Shown here: in pieces, positions 48,970 through 57,753 of the stretch | Layout: every line of letters begins with the position of its first letter | How positions within the stretch are numbered: position 1 is the stretch's first letter | NCBI GenBank assembly: GCA_023382595.1 | Contig: JAHDWB010000007.1 | Coordinates: forward strand, 62,001 to 126,000 | Length of the DNA stretch: 64,000 nt | Direction: 5' to 3' | Source of the DNA: Anaerolineales bacterium | GTDB taxonomy: Bacteria; Chloroflexota; Anaerolineae; Anaerolineales; Villigracilaceae | The notes under the pieces: model-generated | What the model was told of the DNA's origin: nothing | Databases searched by the model: none | The model's input: the letters and a program-made list of their open reading frames with translations, nothing else | Program-made: the position numbers and the translations under genes

Positions 48970-50682
48970 TCATGCTTCCGCGTGTTGATAATTGCGTTTG
49001 AACTTTTTGATGAACTCTTTTTCCGCGGAGATCGAGCCGATCAGGATGATCTCATGCTCAGGGGTCAGAGGCATGTGTGGGTCGAATTTGAAATCCATCT
49101 CCTTGCCCTCTTTTATCGCAATGACCGTGCATCCTGTCTCTTCGCGTACCTTTGCTTCGGCGAGACTGCGTCCGATGAGCGCTGGGGGAGTTTTCATCCG
49201 GAAGATATCCAAGCCCTCGGCGACCATCAGCACACTGCTTTTGTCCAACAAGTTGAGGACGGCGCTCGAACCCAGCGATGCATAGGACATGACGAAGTCC
49301 GCGCCGGCGCGCTGCAGGGTGGCGATGTTCCGTTCGCGCGTGGCGCGGCTGATGATCTGGATATCCGGGCGCAGGCGGCGGCAGTAAATGGTTAAATAGA
49401 TGTTGATGTCGTCGTCATGCGTGGTGACAATGACCGACGGTGCTTCCTTGATGCCAGCCTTCATCAGGACTTCCAGTTCGGCGGCGTTGCCGATGATGTA
49501 TTTCTCCGGGTTTCGGTTGCGCTCTTCCTGCTGTTCGATGATGCGGTAATCCAGTCCGCGCTCGCCGACGCCGCGCCCGGCTGCCCTGCCCACACGTCCG
49601 CCGCCAATAATGATGACCGGCGCATGGGATGTGTTCCCTTCGTCGTAATACGCCCGGTTGTATTGATAGATTCCCTCTGCCGTGCCCGCCATGACCAGCA
49701 CCGTGCTGGATGTGATGCGCGTATCCGCATGGGCGGGCTTGAACTCGCCACGTTCCCAGACGCCCAATACGGTCAGACCGTAGGTTTCACGCAGGCGGCT
49801 GTCACGCAGAAATTTCCCTTCAATCGCCGTATTTTTTACGGTGGATTCGATGATGAGCAGTTTATCGAAGTTCCCGATAACGTGTGTCAGGCGGTCATGT
49901 CCATGCACGCGCCGCGCCAGTGCCAGCCCAAGCATGTCCGCGACTTGCAGGACGTGGTTACAACCTGCCAGTTCCAGAATATCGACCGAGGCGGGCGAGT
50001 TTGCGGTCGCGATGATGGGCACCTGTGGCGCGACCTCCCGGACGGTGAATGTGACGTTTGTGTTGATCATGTCATTCCGTGTGGTGACGACCATCAGCGC
50101 GTTTTCAGCGCGCGCTTTTTCGTACGTTGCGGGTGAGTCCAGGTCACCGACCATGACTTGATAGCCTTGGTCGTTCAGCGTCAGCGCCTCGGTGATGTCG
50201 GGATTGATCACGACGTAATCGTATTCGTACTCCTCCAGCTTCTTGATGAGCGAACGCGCGATGGGGTCCAGCGCGGTCAGGATGATGTGGTTATGGATCT
50301 CCGGCGAAAGCCTGTCCGGCGCTCTGGACGCCGCCTGTGCTTTTGTCCATGGCATGTAAAAGAATTCGATGAAGGTGAACGGCAGCAGGATCAACAGGAA
50401 TACCACGCCGCTCATCAGGACGATGCTGGAAAAGATCCGCCCAAGATCAGACTCAAAGGTGATGTCACCAAACCCGAGCGTGGACATGACCGTTAATGTC
50501 CAGTAAAACCCGGTGATCCAGCTGTACGAGCGTCCCTCGAACGCCATGATGTAATGGAAGAGAACGCTGTACAGCGTGACAAGACCCGCCAGAATGCCGA
50601 AGAAGCGCATCAGGTTGATGACGTTTCGGCGCGCCGGACGGTTGCGCAGGAAGTAATAAAGATGGGTTGGGAAGGATTTCAT
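48970..50682 (-). CDS. Potassium channel with two RCK (TrkA-N) domains
   Basis: 570 aa. Two membrane helices (about 20-40 and 82-105) flank a K+ selectivity filter STLGFGD near residue 75. Two RCK/TrkA-N modules follow (NHIILTALDPIARSLI near 130 and APVIIIGGGRVGRAAG near 350), and a TrkA-C domain closes the protein. This is the MthK/Kch group, with the second nucleotide-binding GxGxxG better kept than the first. It gates K+ flux in response to a cytoplasmic ligand such as nucleotide or Ca. ATG at 50682 overlaps the preceding gene's stop (ATGA), so the two are translationally coupled. A longer upstream frame is rejected. Confidence 0.9.
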   Translation of the reverse strand: MKSFPTHLYYFLRNRPARRNVINLMRFFGILAGLVTLYSVLFHYIMAFEGRSYSWITGFYWTLTVMSTLGFGDITFESDLGRIFSSIVLMSGVVFLLILLPFTFIEFFYMPWTKAQAASRAPDRLSPEIHNHIILTALDPIARSLIKKLEEYEYDYVVINPDITEALTLNDQGYQVMVGDLDSPATYEKARAENALMVVTTRNDMINTNVTFTVREVAPQVPIIATANSPASVDILELAGCNHVLQVADMLGLALARRVHGHDRLTHVIGNFDKLLIIESTVKNTAIEGKFLRDSRLRETYGLTVLGVWERGEFKPAHADTRITSSTVLVMAGTAEGIYQYNRAYYDEGNTSHAPVIIIGGGRVGRAAGRGVGERGLDYRIIEQQEERNRNPEKYIIGNAAELEVLMKAGIKEAPSVIVTTHDDDINIYLTIYCRRLRPDIQIISRATRERNIATLQRAGADFVMSYASLGSSAVLNLLDKSSVLMVAEGLDIFRMKTPPALIGRSLAEAKVREETGCTVIAIKEGKEMDFKFDPHMPLTPEHEIILIGSISAEKEFIKKFKRNYQHAEA

Positions 50683-52745
50683 TGGTTTTGCAAGACTTTC
50701 TGGAATGCCCGAAGCAGACTGCCCCTTTGTTCGAATCCTGACGCGCCGAGGTCTGACAGCGCCAAAAAGACCTTTTCCCTGCACCGGCACAGCAATCCGC
50801 CCGCCAGCCGCGCGAGCGTTTCGGTTTCCACCGCCACTTCATCGGCATCCGTCCAAATGCGCCCCGCTTCCCAGTGACGGGACAGAACGAACGGCTGAGT
50901 CAACGGCTGGGACAGACGCTGTGCCCAACCGTCCGAGCCGGGGTCGAGCCAGAATTGCACGCTCACCGGGCGGTTCATCATCAGGAAACTATAAGCAGGC
51001 GCGACCAGCACGGCGTTTTTATCTTCATTGCGCCACGATTCCAAATATTGCGCTGCGAGCACACCGTCTTCGAGCATGGCGATGTATTCCCGTCCAAAGT
51101 CAAGGCTGGTCAAACCGATCGGCTCCATCGCGTTGCGGAATTTTTTGATCGACTCGACCAAACTCGCCGCCACGCGCACCGCATCGAGGTTGGCATGAAA
51201 TCCATAATCAGGCTGCGAGATGACTTCGCCGAAAAGTTTTCGCATGAAAAAATCGAGCGGCAACGGCTCGGACATGCGATAGTCTTCCAGCCAGTTGCGG
51301 AGCTGGCTGTACCGTTCGCCCAGCGCGTACGTGACGCGTTCCTGTATGTCGGGTCTGATCTCATCGAACGTGGAAAGCCGTCCATCCTTCTGGCGATAGA
51401 CGATCTCGGTCAACAGTTGCGCGCGGACGAGATCGGTATTCAACGCGAACATCAACGTATGAGCCACGTCGAATTTTGGCGGGCGGATGTTCCATTGCGG
51501 GTGCGCCAGCGCGGACAGCGTCAGCAGGGTTTTGCTCGCAGGCTCATCGCGCAGGGAGCGGGACGGGCGATGCGTCCGCCACGGGACGCCTGCCGCCTCC
51601 AGCCGGTTTGTGATCGAGAATCGCAGCGCATCCGAAAGATACGGCGCAAGGATGACGATCTCGGAGGGCGGCATCCCCTCCAGCAGGGTTTGGATCTTGG
51701 CAACGATGGCATCCAGCATTTCGGGATGGAAATGCGTCATGATGAATTCCATCGCGGGCAGGTCGCCGCCGGTCGTGTCAGGCTCGCTGTGCGCGATCGC
51801 CGAAACAAGCACATTTGATAACTGGATGACATTTTCGGATGAGACGAACGACTCGTTCAGTTCGATTACCTGATGACAACCCTCGCTCAGTGCCGCGCCG
51901 GAGGCTGGGTCGCCGCCGAGGAAACTTCGATACCCCGCATCCTTGTCATGGATCAACAACGCCGAGTCGAATTCCGCCAGCCACTCGCCGATGATGTCAT
52001 GTGCGCGCGGCAGGTCTTCCTCCACGTTGTCATATACGAGATGACGATACGTGCGCATGAGATAGCCGCGCACTTCGTCGTTCCGCCACAGAATGTTTGT
52101 AAAAATTTCCAGTTGTAATGAAAAATCGAGCAGGTTGTTGGCAAGACAGTATTCACGGAAGCGCGTTGCGCATTCCTGGGCGTTGGCGTAGATGCGGCGC
52201 TGGGCGGGGTCGCCAAACCAGGCTGAGTCCAGCCGCGCGCCGATCTCGGTATAAGGAAAGCCGACCGCGGCGGCTTTGTTCAGATTGTCGATGATCTGGG
52301 AATACAACCGGTTGCGGTTGATGGTCAGCGATTCAAAATAACCCTGTTCCAACAGCGGACGCACCAGATGCGCCATGAAGTATTGCGCGGTTTCGAGTGT
52401 GAGAAATACAGGCGGACGTTCCGGGTGATGAAACCCAGCCTGTTCCGCGGCATACGACCAGAACAGGTCGGTCATGCGCCTCGCCAAACCGCCGACCGTC
52501 GCCGAGGTGACCTCGCCGCCCGCCATGCGTTGGGGGCTTTCCAGCAGGTCGAGATACGGCTCCTGCAACGTTCGCTGCGGAGTAAGCAACAGGATCGAAT
52601 CGGCGGGAACGCCTTGCGCCAGCAGGAACCGCACGCGCTCCACACCTGCGGTGGTCTTGCCCGTCCCAGCCGCGCCGGAGACGAAGAGTTTAAGGTCAAG
52701 GGGAGATTCAACGATCTGACGTTGTACCAAGCTGAGGGCAGGCAT
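50679..52745 (-). CDS. Divergent UvrD/AddB-like helicase-fold protein
   Basis: 688 aa from the ATG at 52745. Walker A is intact (FVSGAAGTGKTTAGVERV near 22-34), as is the following LLLTPQRTLQEP. The motif II region reads HLVYDNVEEDLPRA in place of the usual DEAQD, so ATPase activity may be reduced. The C-terminal half resembles the inactive helicase fold of AddB/RexB-like proteins more than UvrD; motif VI is not clear. Role in DNA repair is likely but unproven. Promoter TTGACA-17-TACATT ends 6 nt before the ATG, leaderless. An 81-nt in-frame extension upstream is rejected because it lies over the promoter. Confidence 0.68.
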   Translation of the reverse strand: MPALSLVQRQIVESPLDLKLFVSGAAGTGKTTAGVERVRFLLAQGVPADSILLLTPQRTLQEPYLDLLESPQRMAGGEVTSATVGGLARRMTDLFWSYAAEQAGFHHPERPPVFLTLETAQYFMAHLVRPLLEQGYFESLTINRNRLYSQIIDNLNKAAAVGFPYTEIGARLDSAWFGDPAQRRIYANAQECATRFREYCLANNLLDFSLQLEIFTNILWRNDEVRGYLMRTYRHLVYDNVEEDLPRAHDIIGEWLAEFDSALLIHDKDAGYRSFLGGDPASGAALSEGCHQVIELNESFVSSENVIQLSNVLVSAIAHSEPDTTGGDLPAMEFIMTHFHPEMLDAIVAKIQTLLEGMPPSEIVILAPYLSDALRFSITNRLEAAGVPWRTHRPSRSLRDEPASKTLLTLSALAHPQWNIRPPKFDVAHTLMFALNTDLVRAQLLTEIVYRQKDGRLSTFDEIRPDIQERVTYALGERYSQLRNWLEDYRMSEPLPLDFFMRKLFGEVISQPDYGFHANLDAVRVAASLVESIKKFRNAMEPIGLTSLDFGREYIAMLEDGVLAAQYLESWRNEDKNAVLVAPAYSFLMMNRPVSVQFWLDPGSDGWAQRLSQPLTQPFVLSRHWEAGRIWTDADEVAVETETLARLAGGLLCRCREKVFLALSDLGASGFEQRGSLLRAFQKVLQNQ

Positions 52746-52751
52746 GAAGCG

Positions 52752-52780
52752 AATGTAAATTATCGGGGAAGTTTTGTCAA
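52752..52780 (-). promoter_or_regulatory. Consensus promoter giving a leaderless mRNA
   Basis: Minus strand TTGACA (52780-52775), 17-bp spacer, TACATT (52757-52752); the ATG follows after 6 nt. Confidence 0.8.
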
Positions 52781-52886
52781 TGAAAAATTCTGTGTTCGTT
52801 CTTCGCTCAAGGTTGTTGCAGCGCATTAATTAAAGTATAGTTGGCATGGTTCAAAAATCCACCATTATTCTTTAGGAGACACTCTC

Positions 52887-53324
52887 ATGGCTACGCCCGC
52901 AAAAACCGCTTCCTATGTCAAGTTTTCCGATAAATTGACCGGCTCGTTGAACGATATTGTCAAGATCATCGAAAGCAACCGGCAGATGATCGACTCGATC
53001 CAGGAACTTGCGCTTGAACTGACGTCCTCGCTGGGATCGCTCCATACGCTTACCTTGAAATATGCAAAGACCGCCAATCAGATCCTGGATGTCCTGCTGC
53101 CGATCATCAAGAACCTTCCGCTCATCCCCGCCAATGTGAAGCAGATGCTCGTTAATCTGGAAGCCATCACCCAGAAGATCATCGATAACGAAAAGACCAC
53201 CGAAAAGACCATCTCCGAAGTGCAGACCGGTTTGCGGACGGGAGATGCGAACAAGCTCAAGGCGCACGTCGGGCAGATCCAGTCGGTGACGAAGATCGTC
53301 TCATCGATCATCCCGAACAAATAA
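52887..53324 (+). CDS. Hypothetical helical, coiled-coil-prone protein
   Basis: 145 aa, almost entirely alpha-helical with heptad-like spacing of Ile/Leu (for example GSLNDIVKIIESNRQMIDSI and NEKTTEKTISEVQTGL). A central hydrophobic stretch (VLLPIIKNLPLIPANVKQML) could be a hairpin. No family recognised. Soluble, no Cys. AGGAG precedes the ATG, and a TATAGT lies ~50 nt upstream. Likely structural or adaptor-like; I would not assign a function. Confidence 0.75.
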   Translation: MATPAKTASYVKFSDKLTGSLNDIVKIIESNRQMIDSIQELALELTSSLGSLHTLTLKYAKTANQILDVLLPIIKNLPLIPANVKQMLVNLEAITQKIIDNEKTTEKTISEVQTGLRTGDANKLKAHVGQIQSVTKIVSSIIPNK

Positions 53325-53382
53325 GCCTCTTTCCCCGCCGGTCATTGGCTGCCGGTTTTGAGATTTTTCCACCCCGAAAGCG

Positions 53383-53543
53383 TTGACAGGTCAGCCCTCT
53401 CACATGTATAATATCGTCCGCTTCAGCCTCGGAGGTTCGAACCGGGGCGGTTGCCTGTAAATAACCAGCTTCCCCGCAGTTTGGCGCAGAGTGAAAGTTC
53501 TCCGCAGGACGCGCGGCGAAGTGAATGACTGGAGAAAAAGAAA
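53383..53543 (+). promoter_or_regulatory. Promoter and long leader of the L21-L27-L31 operon
   Basis: TTGACA (53383-53388), 18-bp spacer, TATAAT (53407-53412). About 125 nt of leader follow before rplU. The leader includes GGAGGTTCGAACC and TTTGGCGCAGAG/CTCCGCAGGA pieces that can form hairpins. An autoregulatory L21 leader is known in other bacteria; here it is only a possibility. Confidence 0.75.
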
Positions 53544-54026
53544 ATGAGATTTGCAATCGTCGAAAGCGGCGGCAAGCAGTACCGCGCCGTCGAAGGCGCC
53601 ACCATCGAGGTGGACCGCCTCGCCCATGAAGTGGGCAAAACGTTTGACTTTGAGCGTGTTCTGCTCATGGCTGACGGCGACGCCGTCATGATCGGAACGC
53701 CCACCGTCGGTGACATCAAGGTGTCCGCCACGGTTATGGGTCACATCAAAGGTCCCAAGCTTGTCACGTTCAAGTACCGCCCTAAGAAGCGCATCCGTGT
53801 GAAGAGCGGACACCGCCAGCAATATACCCGTTTGATGATCGATTTCATCGGCAAGCCCGGCGAGGAACCCAAGAAGAAGAAGGAAGCTCCCGCCAAGGTC
53901 GAAAAGGCGGAGGCGAAGGAAGAAGCCAACGCCGAGAAGCAGGAAAAGGCGCCGAAGGAAGCGAAGAAGCCCGCGGCGAAGAAATCCACTTCCGCCAAGT
54001 CGTCTGCAAAGAAACAGGCTGAATAG
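53544..54026 (+). CDS. rplU: 50S ribosomal protein L21 with a Lys/Ala-rich tail
   Basis: 160 aa. Residues 1-103 are a normal L21 (MRFAIVESGGKQYRAVEGATI ... YRPKKRIRVKSGHRQQYTRLMID). About 55 extra residues form a Lys/Ala/Glu-rich low-complexity tail (ending KKSTSAKSSAKKQAE). The tail is basic and likely disordered, and may contact rRNA. First gene of rplU-rpmA-rpmE. ATG preceded by TGGAGAAA. Confidence 0.95.
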   Translation: MRFAIVESGGKQYRAVEGATIEVDRLAHEVGKTFDFERVLLMADGDAVMIGTPTVGDIKVSATVMGHIKGPKLVTFKYRPKKRIRVKSGHRQQYTRLMIDFIGKPGEEPKKKKEAPAKVEKAEAKEEANAEKQEKAPKEAKKPAAKKSTSAKSSAKKQAE

Positions 54027-54044
54027 AAGTAGAGTGAGGTAGAA

Positions 54045-54305
54045 ATGGCACATAAAGTAGGCGGCGGTTCAAGCCGCAATGGTCGTGATAGCAATGCCCA
54101 GCGTCTGGGCGTGAAGCGTTATGCCGGTCAGTTCGTGCTGGCTGGGAATATTCTCGTGCGCCAGCGCGGAACCAGGATCAAGCCGGGCAAGAACGTGTTG
54201 GTCGGCAAGGACGATACCCTGTTTGCCACTGCGGACGGTGTTGTGATGTTCGATGTTGTGCGCGGACGCAAGCGCGTCAACGTCGTGCCTGCCGAGGTGG
54301 AATAA
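54045..54305 (+). CDS. rpmA: 50S ribosomal protein L27
   Basis: 86 aa, typical. [26 protein letters not shown] is the conserved N-terminus reaching towards the peptidyl-transferase centre. No N-terminal extension of the Firmicutes type that needs Prp cleavage. 18 nt after rplU. Confidence 0.97.
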   Translation: MAHKVGGGSSRNGRDSNAQRLGVKRYAGQFVLAGNILVRQRGTRIKPGKNVLVGKDDTLFATADGVVMFDVVRGRKRVNVVPAEVE

Positions 54306-54832
54306 TGAGAGCTGATATCCATCCCACCGTGTTTCAGGCGCAGGTCACCTGCGCTTCCTGCGGCAATACCTGGGTGACCACTTCCACCAAGAAGGAATTG
54401 CGCATCGACGTTTGCTCCAATTGTCATCCGTTCTTTACTGGTGAATCCGCGAAGATCCTCGACGTGGAAGGTCAGGTGGACCGCTTCTACAAGAAGCTTT
54501 CCGCGCGCCAGACCTACGTGGAACAGCAGAAAGCCAAGGAAGCTTCCTTGAACTCGCTCGATCGTTCCATTGACGATCTCGCTCTCACCCCGCGCGCAAC
54601 GGATTCGCTCAAGAAGGCTGGCATCCTGACCATTGGTCAGGTGCTCGATAAACTTGCGGAAGGCGATGCCGCCCTGCTTGCAGTTTCAGGCTATGGTCAA
54701 TCCGCGTTGACCGCCACCAAGAAGAAACTGCGCGCATTGGATTTTGAACTTCCCGAACCGCCCAAGGTCGAGAAGGCAGCCAAGGCTCCTGAAGCAAGCG
54801 AAGAAGCCGAAGCGACCGAGTCGGCTGAATAG
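54305..54832 (+). CDS. rpmE: 50S ribosomal protein L31 fused to an RpoA-CTD-like helix-hairpin-helix domain
   Basis: 175 aa, more than double a normal L31. Residues 1-70 are L31 with two CxxC zinc pairs (CASCGNTW and CSNCHPFF). Residues about 90-150 read [40 protein letters not shown], which follows the alpha C-terminal domain pattern (LxLSxRAxNxLKxAGIxTVGELL...DLLxIxNFG). The tail is acidic and Ala-rich. Start codon overlaps the rpmA stop (TAATG), so coupled. Whether the extra domain binds DNA, rRNA or polymerase is unknown. Confidence 0.9.
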   Translation: MRADIHPTVFQAQVTCASCGNTWVTTSTKKELRIDVCSNCHPFFTGESAKILDVEGQVDRFYKKLSARQTYVEQQKAKEASLNSLDRSIDDLALTPRATDSLKKAGILTIGQVLDKLAEGDAALLAVSGYGQSALTATKKKLRALDFELPEPPKVEKAAKAPEASEEAEATESAE

Positions 54833-54872
54833 GGCGGCTTTGTCAGGCGGGGATTTCTCAGGTAAACTTACG

Positions 54873-54904
54873 GGCAGACGCGAAAGCGTCTGCCTATTTT
54901 TTTG
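54873..54904 (+). terminator. Terminator of the ribosomal protein operon
   Basis: GGCAGACGC-GAAA-GCGTCTGCC followed by TATTTTTTT. Confidence 0.96.
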
Positions 54905-54922
54905 AATTGGGAGAATCACGGA

Positions 54923-55492
54923 ATGCGTCATACACACGGTTCGATCGAAGTTGTCTGCGGTTCGATGTTCAGCGGGAAAACGGATGAATTGATCCGCAGG
55001 CTGGTGCGGGCGACGATCGCGAAACAGAAGGTGCAGGTGTTCAAACCCGCCATTGACATCCGCTATGCGGTTGAGAAGGTCGCTTCGCACACAGGCTCCA
55101 CGTTTGATGCCATTCCCGTCGAATCATCTGCGGATGTCCGCTCGAAATTGGACGCGGACACCACCGTCGTCGGCGTAGATGAAGCGCAGTTTTTCGATGA
55201 CGGCATCGTGGCAGTTGTGCAGGAATTGGCGGCGCGCGGCGTGCGCGTCATCGTTGCCGGTCTCGATCAGGATTTCCGCGGCGAGCCGTTCGGCTCCATG
55301 CCCGTTCTCATGGCGGAGGCGGAGGACGTGACCAAACTCCATGCCATTTGCATGGTCTGCGGCGGGGACGCCTCGCGCACGCAGAGATTGGTCAATGGCA
55401 AGCCTGCCCGTTATGATGAACCGATAGTCATTGTGGGCGCATCCGAAATGTACGAAGCGCGCTGCCGCCAGCATCACGAAGTCCCGCGTTAG
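54923..55492 (+). CDS. tdk: Thymidine kinase (type II)
   Basis: 189 aa. Walker [14 protein letters not shown] near residue 14 and the Walker B/lid [14 protein letters not shown] near 82; [31 protein letters not shown] is the family signature. One zinc pair (CMVCG near 140) is kept and a further Cys (EARCRQHH) follows. It phosphorylates thymidine in salvage. ATG at 54923 has GGGAG upstream; an in-frame start at 54902 falls in the terminator T-run and is rejected. Confidence 0.95.
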   Translation: MRHTHGSIEVVCGSMFSGKTDELIRRLVRATIAKQKVQVFKPAIDIRYAVEKVASHTGSTFDAIPVESSADVRSKLDADTTVVGVDEAQFFDDGIVAVVQELAARGVRVIVAGLDQDFRGEPFGSMPVLMAEAEDVTKLHAICMVCGGDASRTQRLVNGKPARYDEPIVIVGASEMYEARCRQHHEVPR

Positions 55493-55511
55493 CTGAAAGA
55501 AGGAGTCAGGC

Positions 55512-56069
55512 ATGCAAAACTATCAGGATGTTCTAAGTGAAATTCTCATAGAAGCCGATGCGCTCCAAAAACGCGTGAAGGAACTCGGTGCGGAGATCAG
55601 CAGGGATTATTCTCAGACCGAACTTCTGCTCATCTGCATTCTGCGCGGCGGTGTGCCCTTCATGGTGGACCTCAGCCGGCACATCACGGTTCCGCATATG
55701 ATGGACTTCATGGCGGTCTCGTCCTATGGCGCAGGCAGGCGCGAATCGAGCGGCTCCGCCCGCGTCACTCTTGACCTGCAAACCGACATCCGTGACAAAA
55801 ACGTCCTGCTCGTCGAAGACATTGTTGACAGCGGACATACCATCGCATCGGTTTTGCACATGCTCGAAACCCGCAATCCAAGATCGCTCAAAGTCTGCGC
55901 CCTGCTCGATAAACCCGAACGCCGCGAAGCGCACGTGCCGATCCATTATCTTGGCTTCACCATTCCCAATAAATTCGTCTTTGGTTATGGACTCGACCTC
56001 GACGAATATTTCCGCAACCTGCCGTTCGTCGGTGTTGTGGATTTGAACAAATACAAACCGTCCGAATGA
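55512..56069 (+). CDS. hpt: Hypoxanthine phosphoribosyltransferase
   Basis: 185 aa type I PRTase. PRPP-binding motif VLLVEDIVDSGHTIA near 98-112, the dipeptide region LICILRGGVPFMVDL near 38-52 and FVFGYGLDLDEYFRNLP near 155-171 are as in bacterial HPRT. It converts hypoxanthine (and guanine) with PRPP to the nucleotide. GAAGGAG precedes the ATG. Located 20 nt after tdk and 20 nt before the tRNA nucleotidyltransferase-like gene, so likely one nucleotide/tRNA operon. Confidence 0.95.
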   Translation: MQNYQDVLSEILIEADALQKRVKELGAEISRDYSQTELLLICILRGGVPFMVDLSRHITVPHMMDFMAVSSYGAGRRESSGSARVTLDLQTDIRDKNVLLVEDIVDSGHTIASVLHMLETRNPRSLKVCALLDKPERREAHVPIHYLGFTIPNKFVFGYGLDLDEYFRNLPFVGVVDLNKYKPSE

Positions 56070-56088
56070 GCGCTCAACGGGGCAGGGG

Positions 56089-57753
56089 ATGACGGACGAG
56101 AAAAACCGCAACGATCAGCCTTCTCCCTATGCAGGTCGCTGGGTTGCCATCCTGCGCGGTCGTGTCGTTGCACAGGGCGGCACACCGGAACAGGCGCTCC
56201 GCGCATCGCAGTCCAGCCGCTTCAAGGAAAAACCAGAGATTCAATTCATGCCCGTCCCTTTTTCCATCCCGCCTCTCATTGATCGAATAAAAGACATCCT
56301 GCCGCCCGACCAGGAAATTTACCTCGTCGGCGGCGCCGTGCGGGATTTATTATCCTCCCGCCTCTCTCCCGACTTTGATTTTGCCCTGCCTTCGAACGGC
56401 ATTTCCCTTGCCCGAAAAGTTGCCAACGCCCTCCACGCCGATTTTTTGGCACTTGACGATGAGCGCGATACGGGACGCGTCATCGTCACAGACGAGAATG
56501 GATCGCGCGTCTTCCTTGACTTTGCCACGTATCGCGGCGCCAACCTCGACGAAGATCTGCGCGCCCGCGATTTCACCATCAACGCCATTGCCTATAACTT
56601 GCAGGACAGCACGTTGATCGACCCGACCGATGGCGGGAATGACATCCGCGCCAAGGTCATCCGCGCTTGTTCACTGACTGCTTTTACCGATGACCCGGTC
56701 CGCATATTGCGGGCGGTGCGGCAGGCGGCGGCGTTCGGTTACACCATCGACAAGACCACGCGCGAATGGATGAAACAGGCATCAGGTCAGGTTGGACGCG
56801 TTTCCGTTGAACGTCTGCGCGACGAGATCTTCAAGATCCTGAACGGACCCAAAGCCGGCGCATCCATCCGCGCCCTGGACATGCTCGGTGTGCTTTCGCA
56901 CCTCATGCCTGAACTGCTTAAGATGAAAGGCGTGGAACAGTCGCCGCCGCATGTGTATGATGTGTGGACACACACCCTCGCCGTGCTGGATCAACTCGAC
57001 CAGCTCATCGCGTCCCTGCGCATCGGCTATAACGCCGAGTCCACTAACGATATGTACACCGGCTTGCTCAGTGTGCGTCTTGGACGGTATCGCGAGCAAC
57101 TGGCGAATCATTTTTCCAGCCCGTTGAACATTGACCGCCCGCACCGCTCTTTGCTCTTCTTCGCCGCCTTGTATCACGATGTCTGCAAACCCGATACCAA
57201 AACTGTCGAAGAGACGGGTCGTATTCGCTTTTTCGATCATGACGTCAAGGGCGCGGATGTGGTTGCCGCGCGCGCACGCGCGTTCAACCTCAGCAGTGAC
57301 GAAGTGGAGCGTTTGCACACCATCGTTCGTCATCACATGCGCTTTCATAATTTTGCCTCCCGCCTTGAGTACGAAAAGCAAACCCCTTCGCGTAAAGCCA
57401 TCTATCGTTTTTTCCGTGACAGCGGCGGCGCGGGCATTGACTTGATCCTGCTTGCGCTCGCGGATGTGCGCGGTACGCAAGCCGCGGAACTCACCACCGA
57501 CACCTGGACTGCCTACCTCGATGTTGCCCGCCTCCTGCTCGAGAATTACTGGGAAAAACCCGAGGAAGTGGTTGCCCCTCCGCGCCTGCTCGATGGCAAT
57601 GACCTGATCAAAGAACTGGGGCTCAAGCCGGGTCCCGTGATCGGACAATTACTTGAATCCATCCGCGAGAATCAAGCCGCCGGGAAGATCGAAACCCGCG
57701 AGCAGGCGCTGACATTCGCGCGGGAAGAAATGGAAAACTTTAAAGGTGAATAA
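56089..57753 (+). CDS. CCA-adding enzyme / poly(A) polymerase family nucleotidyltransferase with HD domain
   Basis: 554 aa. Residues about 12-45 (YAGRWVAILRGRVVAQGGTPEQAL) resemble a DUF5678-like module. The nucleotidyltransferase head follows: IYLVGGAVRDLLSSRLSPDFDFAL near 80-103, with the GG and DxD motifs, then RARDFTINAIAY (motif B) and TAFTDDPVRILRAVR. An HD domain (AALYHDVCKPDTK near 360 and HHMRFHNF) lies in the C-terminal part. Role: 3' CCA addition or repair of tRNA, or poly(A) addition; the distinction needs more than sequence inspection. Stop overlaps the next start (TAATG). Confidence 0.88.
   Translation: MTDEKNRNDQPSPYAGRWVAILRGRVVAQGGTPEQALRASQSSRFKEKPEIQFMPVPFSIPPLIDRIKDILPPDQEIYLVGGAVRDLLSSRLSPDFDFALPSNGISLARKVANALHADFLALDDERDTGRVIVTDENGSRVFLDFATYRGANLDEDLRARDFTINAIAYNLQDSTLIDPTDGGNDIRAKVIRACSLTAFTDDPVRILRAVRQAAAFGYTIDKTTREWMKQASGQVGRVSVERLRDEIFKILNGPKAGASIRALDMLGVLSHLMPELLKMKGVEQSPPHVYDVWTHTLAVLDQLDQLIASLRIGYNAESTNDMYTGLLSVRLGRYREQLANHFSSPLNIDRPHRSLLFFAALYHDVCKPDTKTVEETGRIRFFDHDVKGADVVAARARAFNLSSDEVERLHTIVRHHMRFHNFASRLEYEKQTPSRKAIYRFFRDSGGAGIDLILLALADVRGTQAAELTTDTWTAYLDVARLLLENYWEKPEEVVAPPRLLDGNDLIKELGLKPGPVIGQLLESIRENQAAGKIETREQALTFAREEMENFKGE

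Noticed and set aside
53430-53450. GGTTCGAACC resembling a tRNA T-arm
   Set aside because: No acceptor, D or anticodon arms fit around it; it lies in the L21 leader. No tRNA gene was found anywhere in the window.
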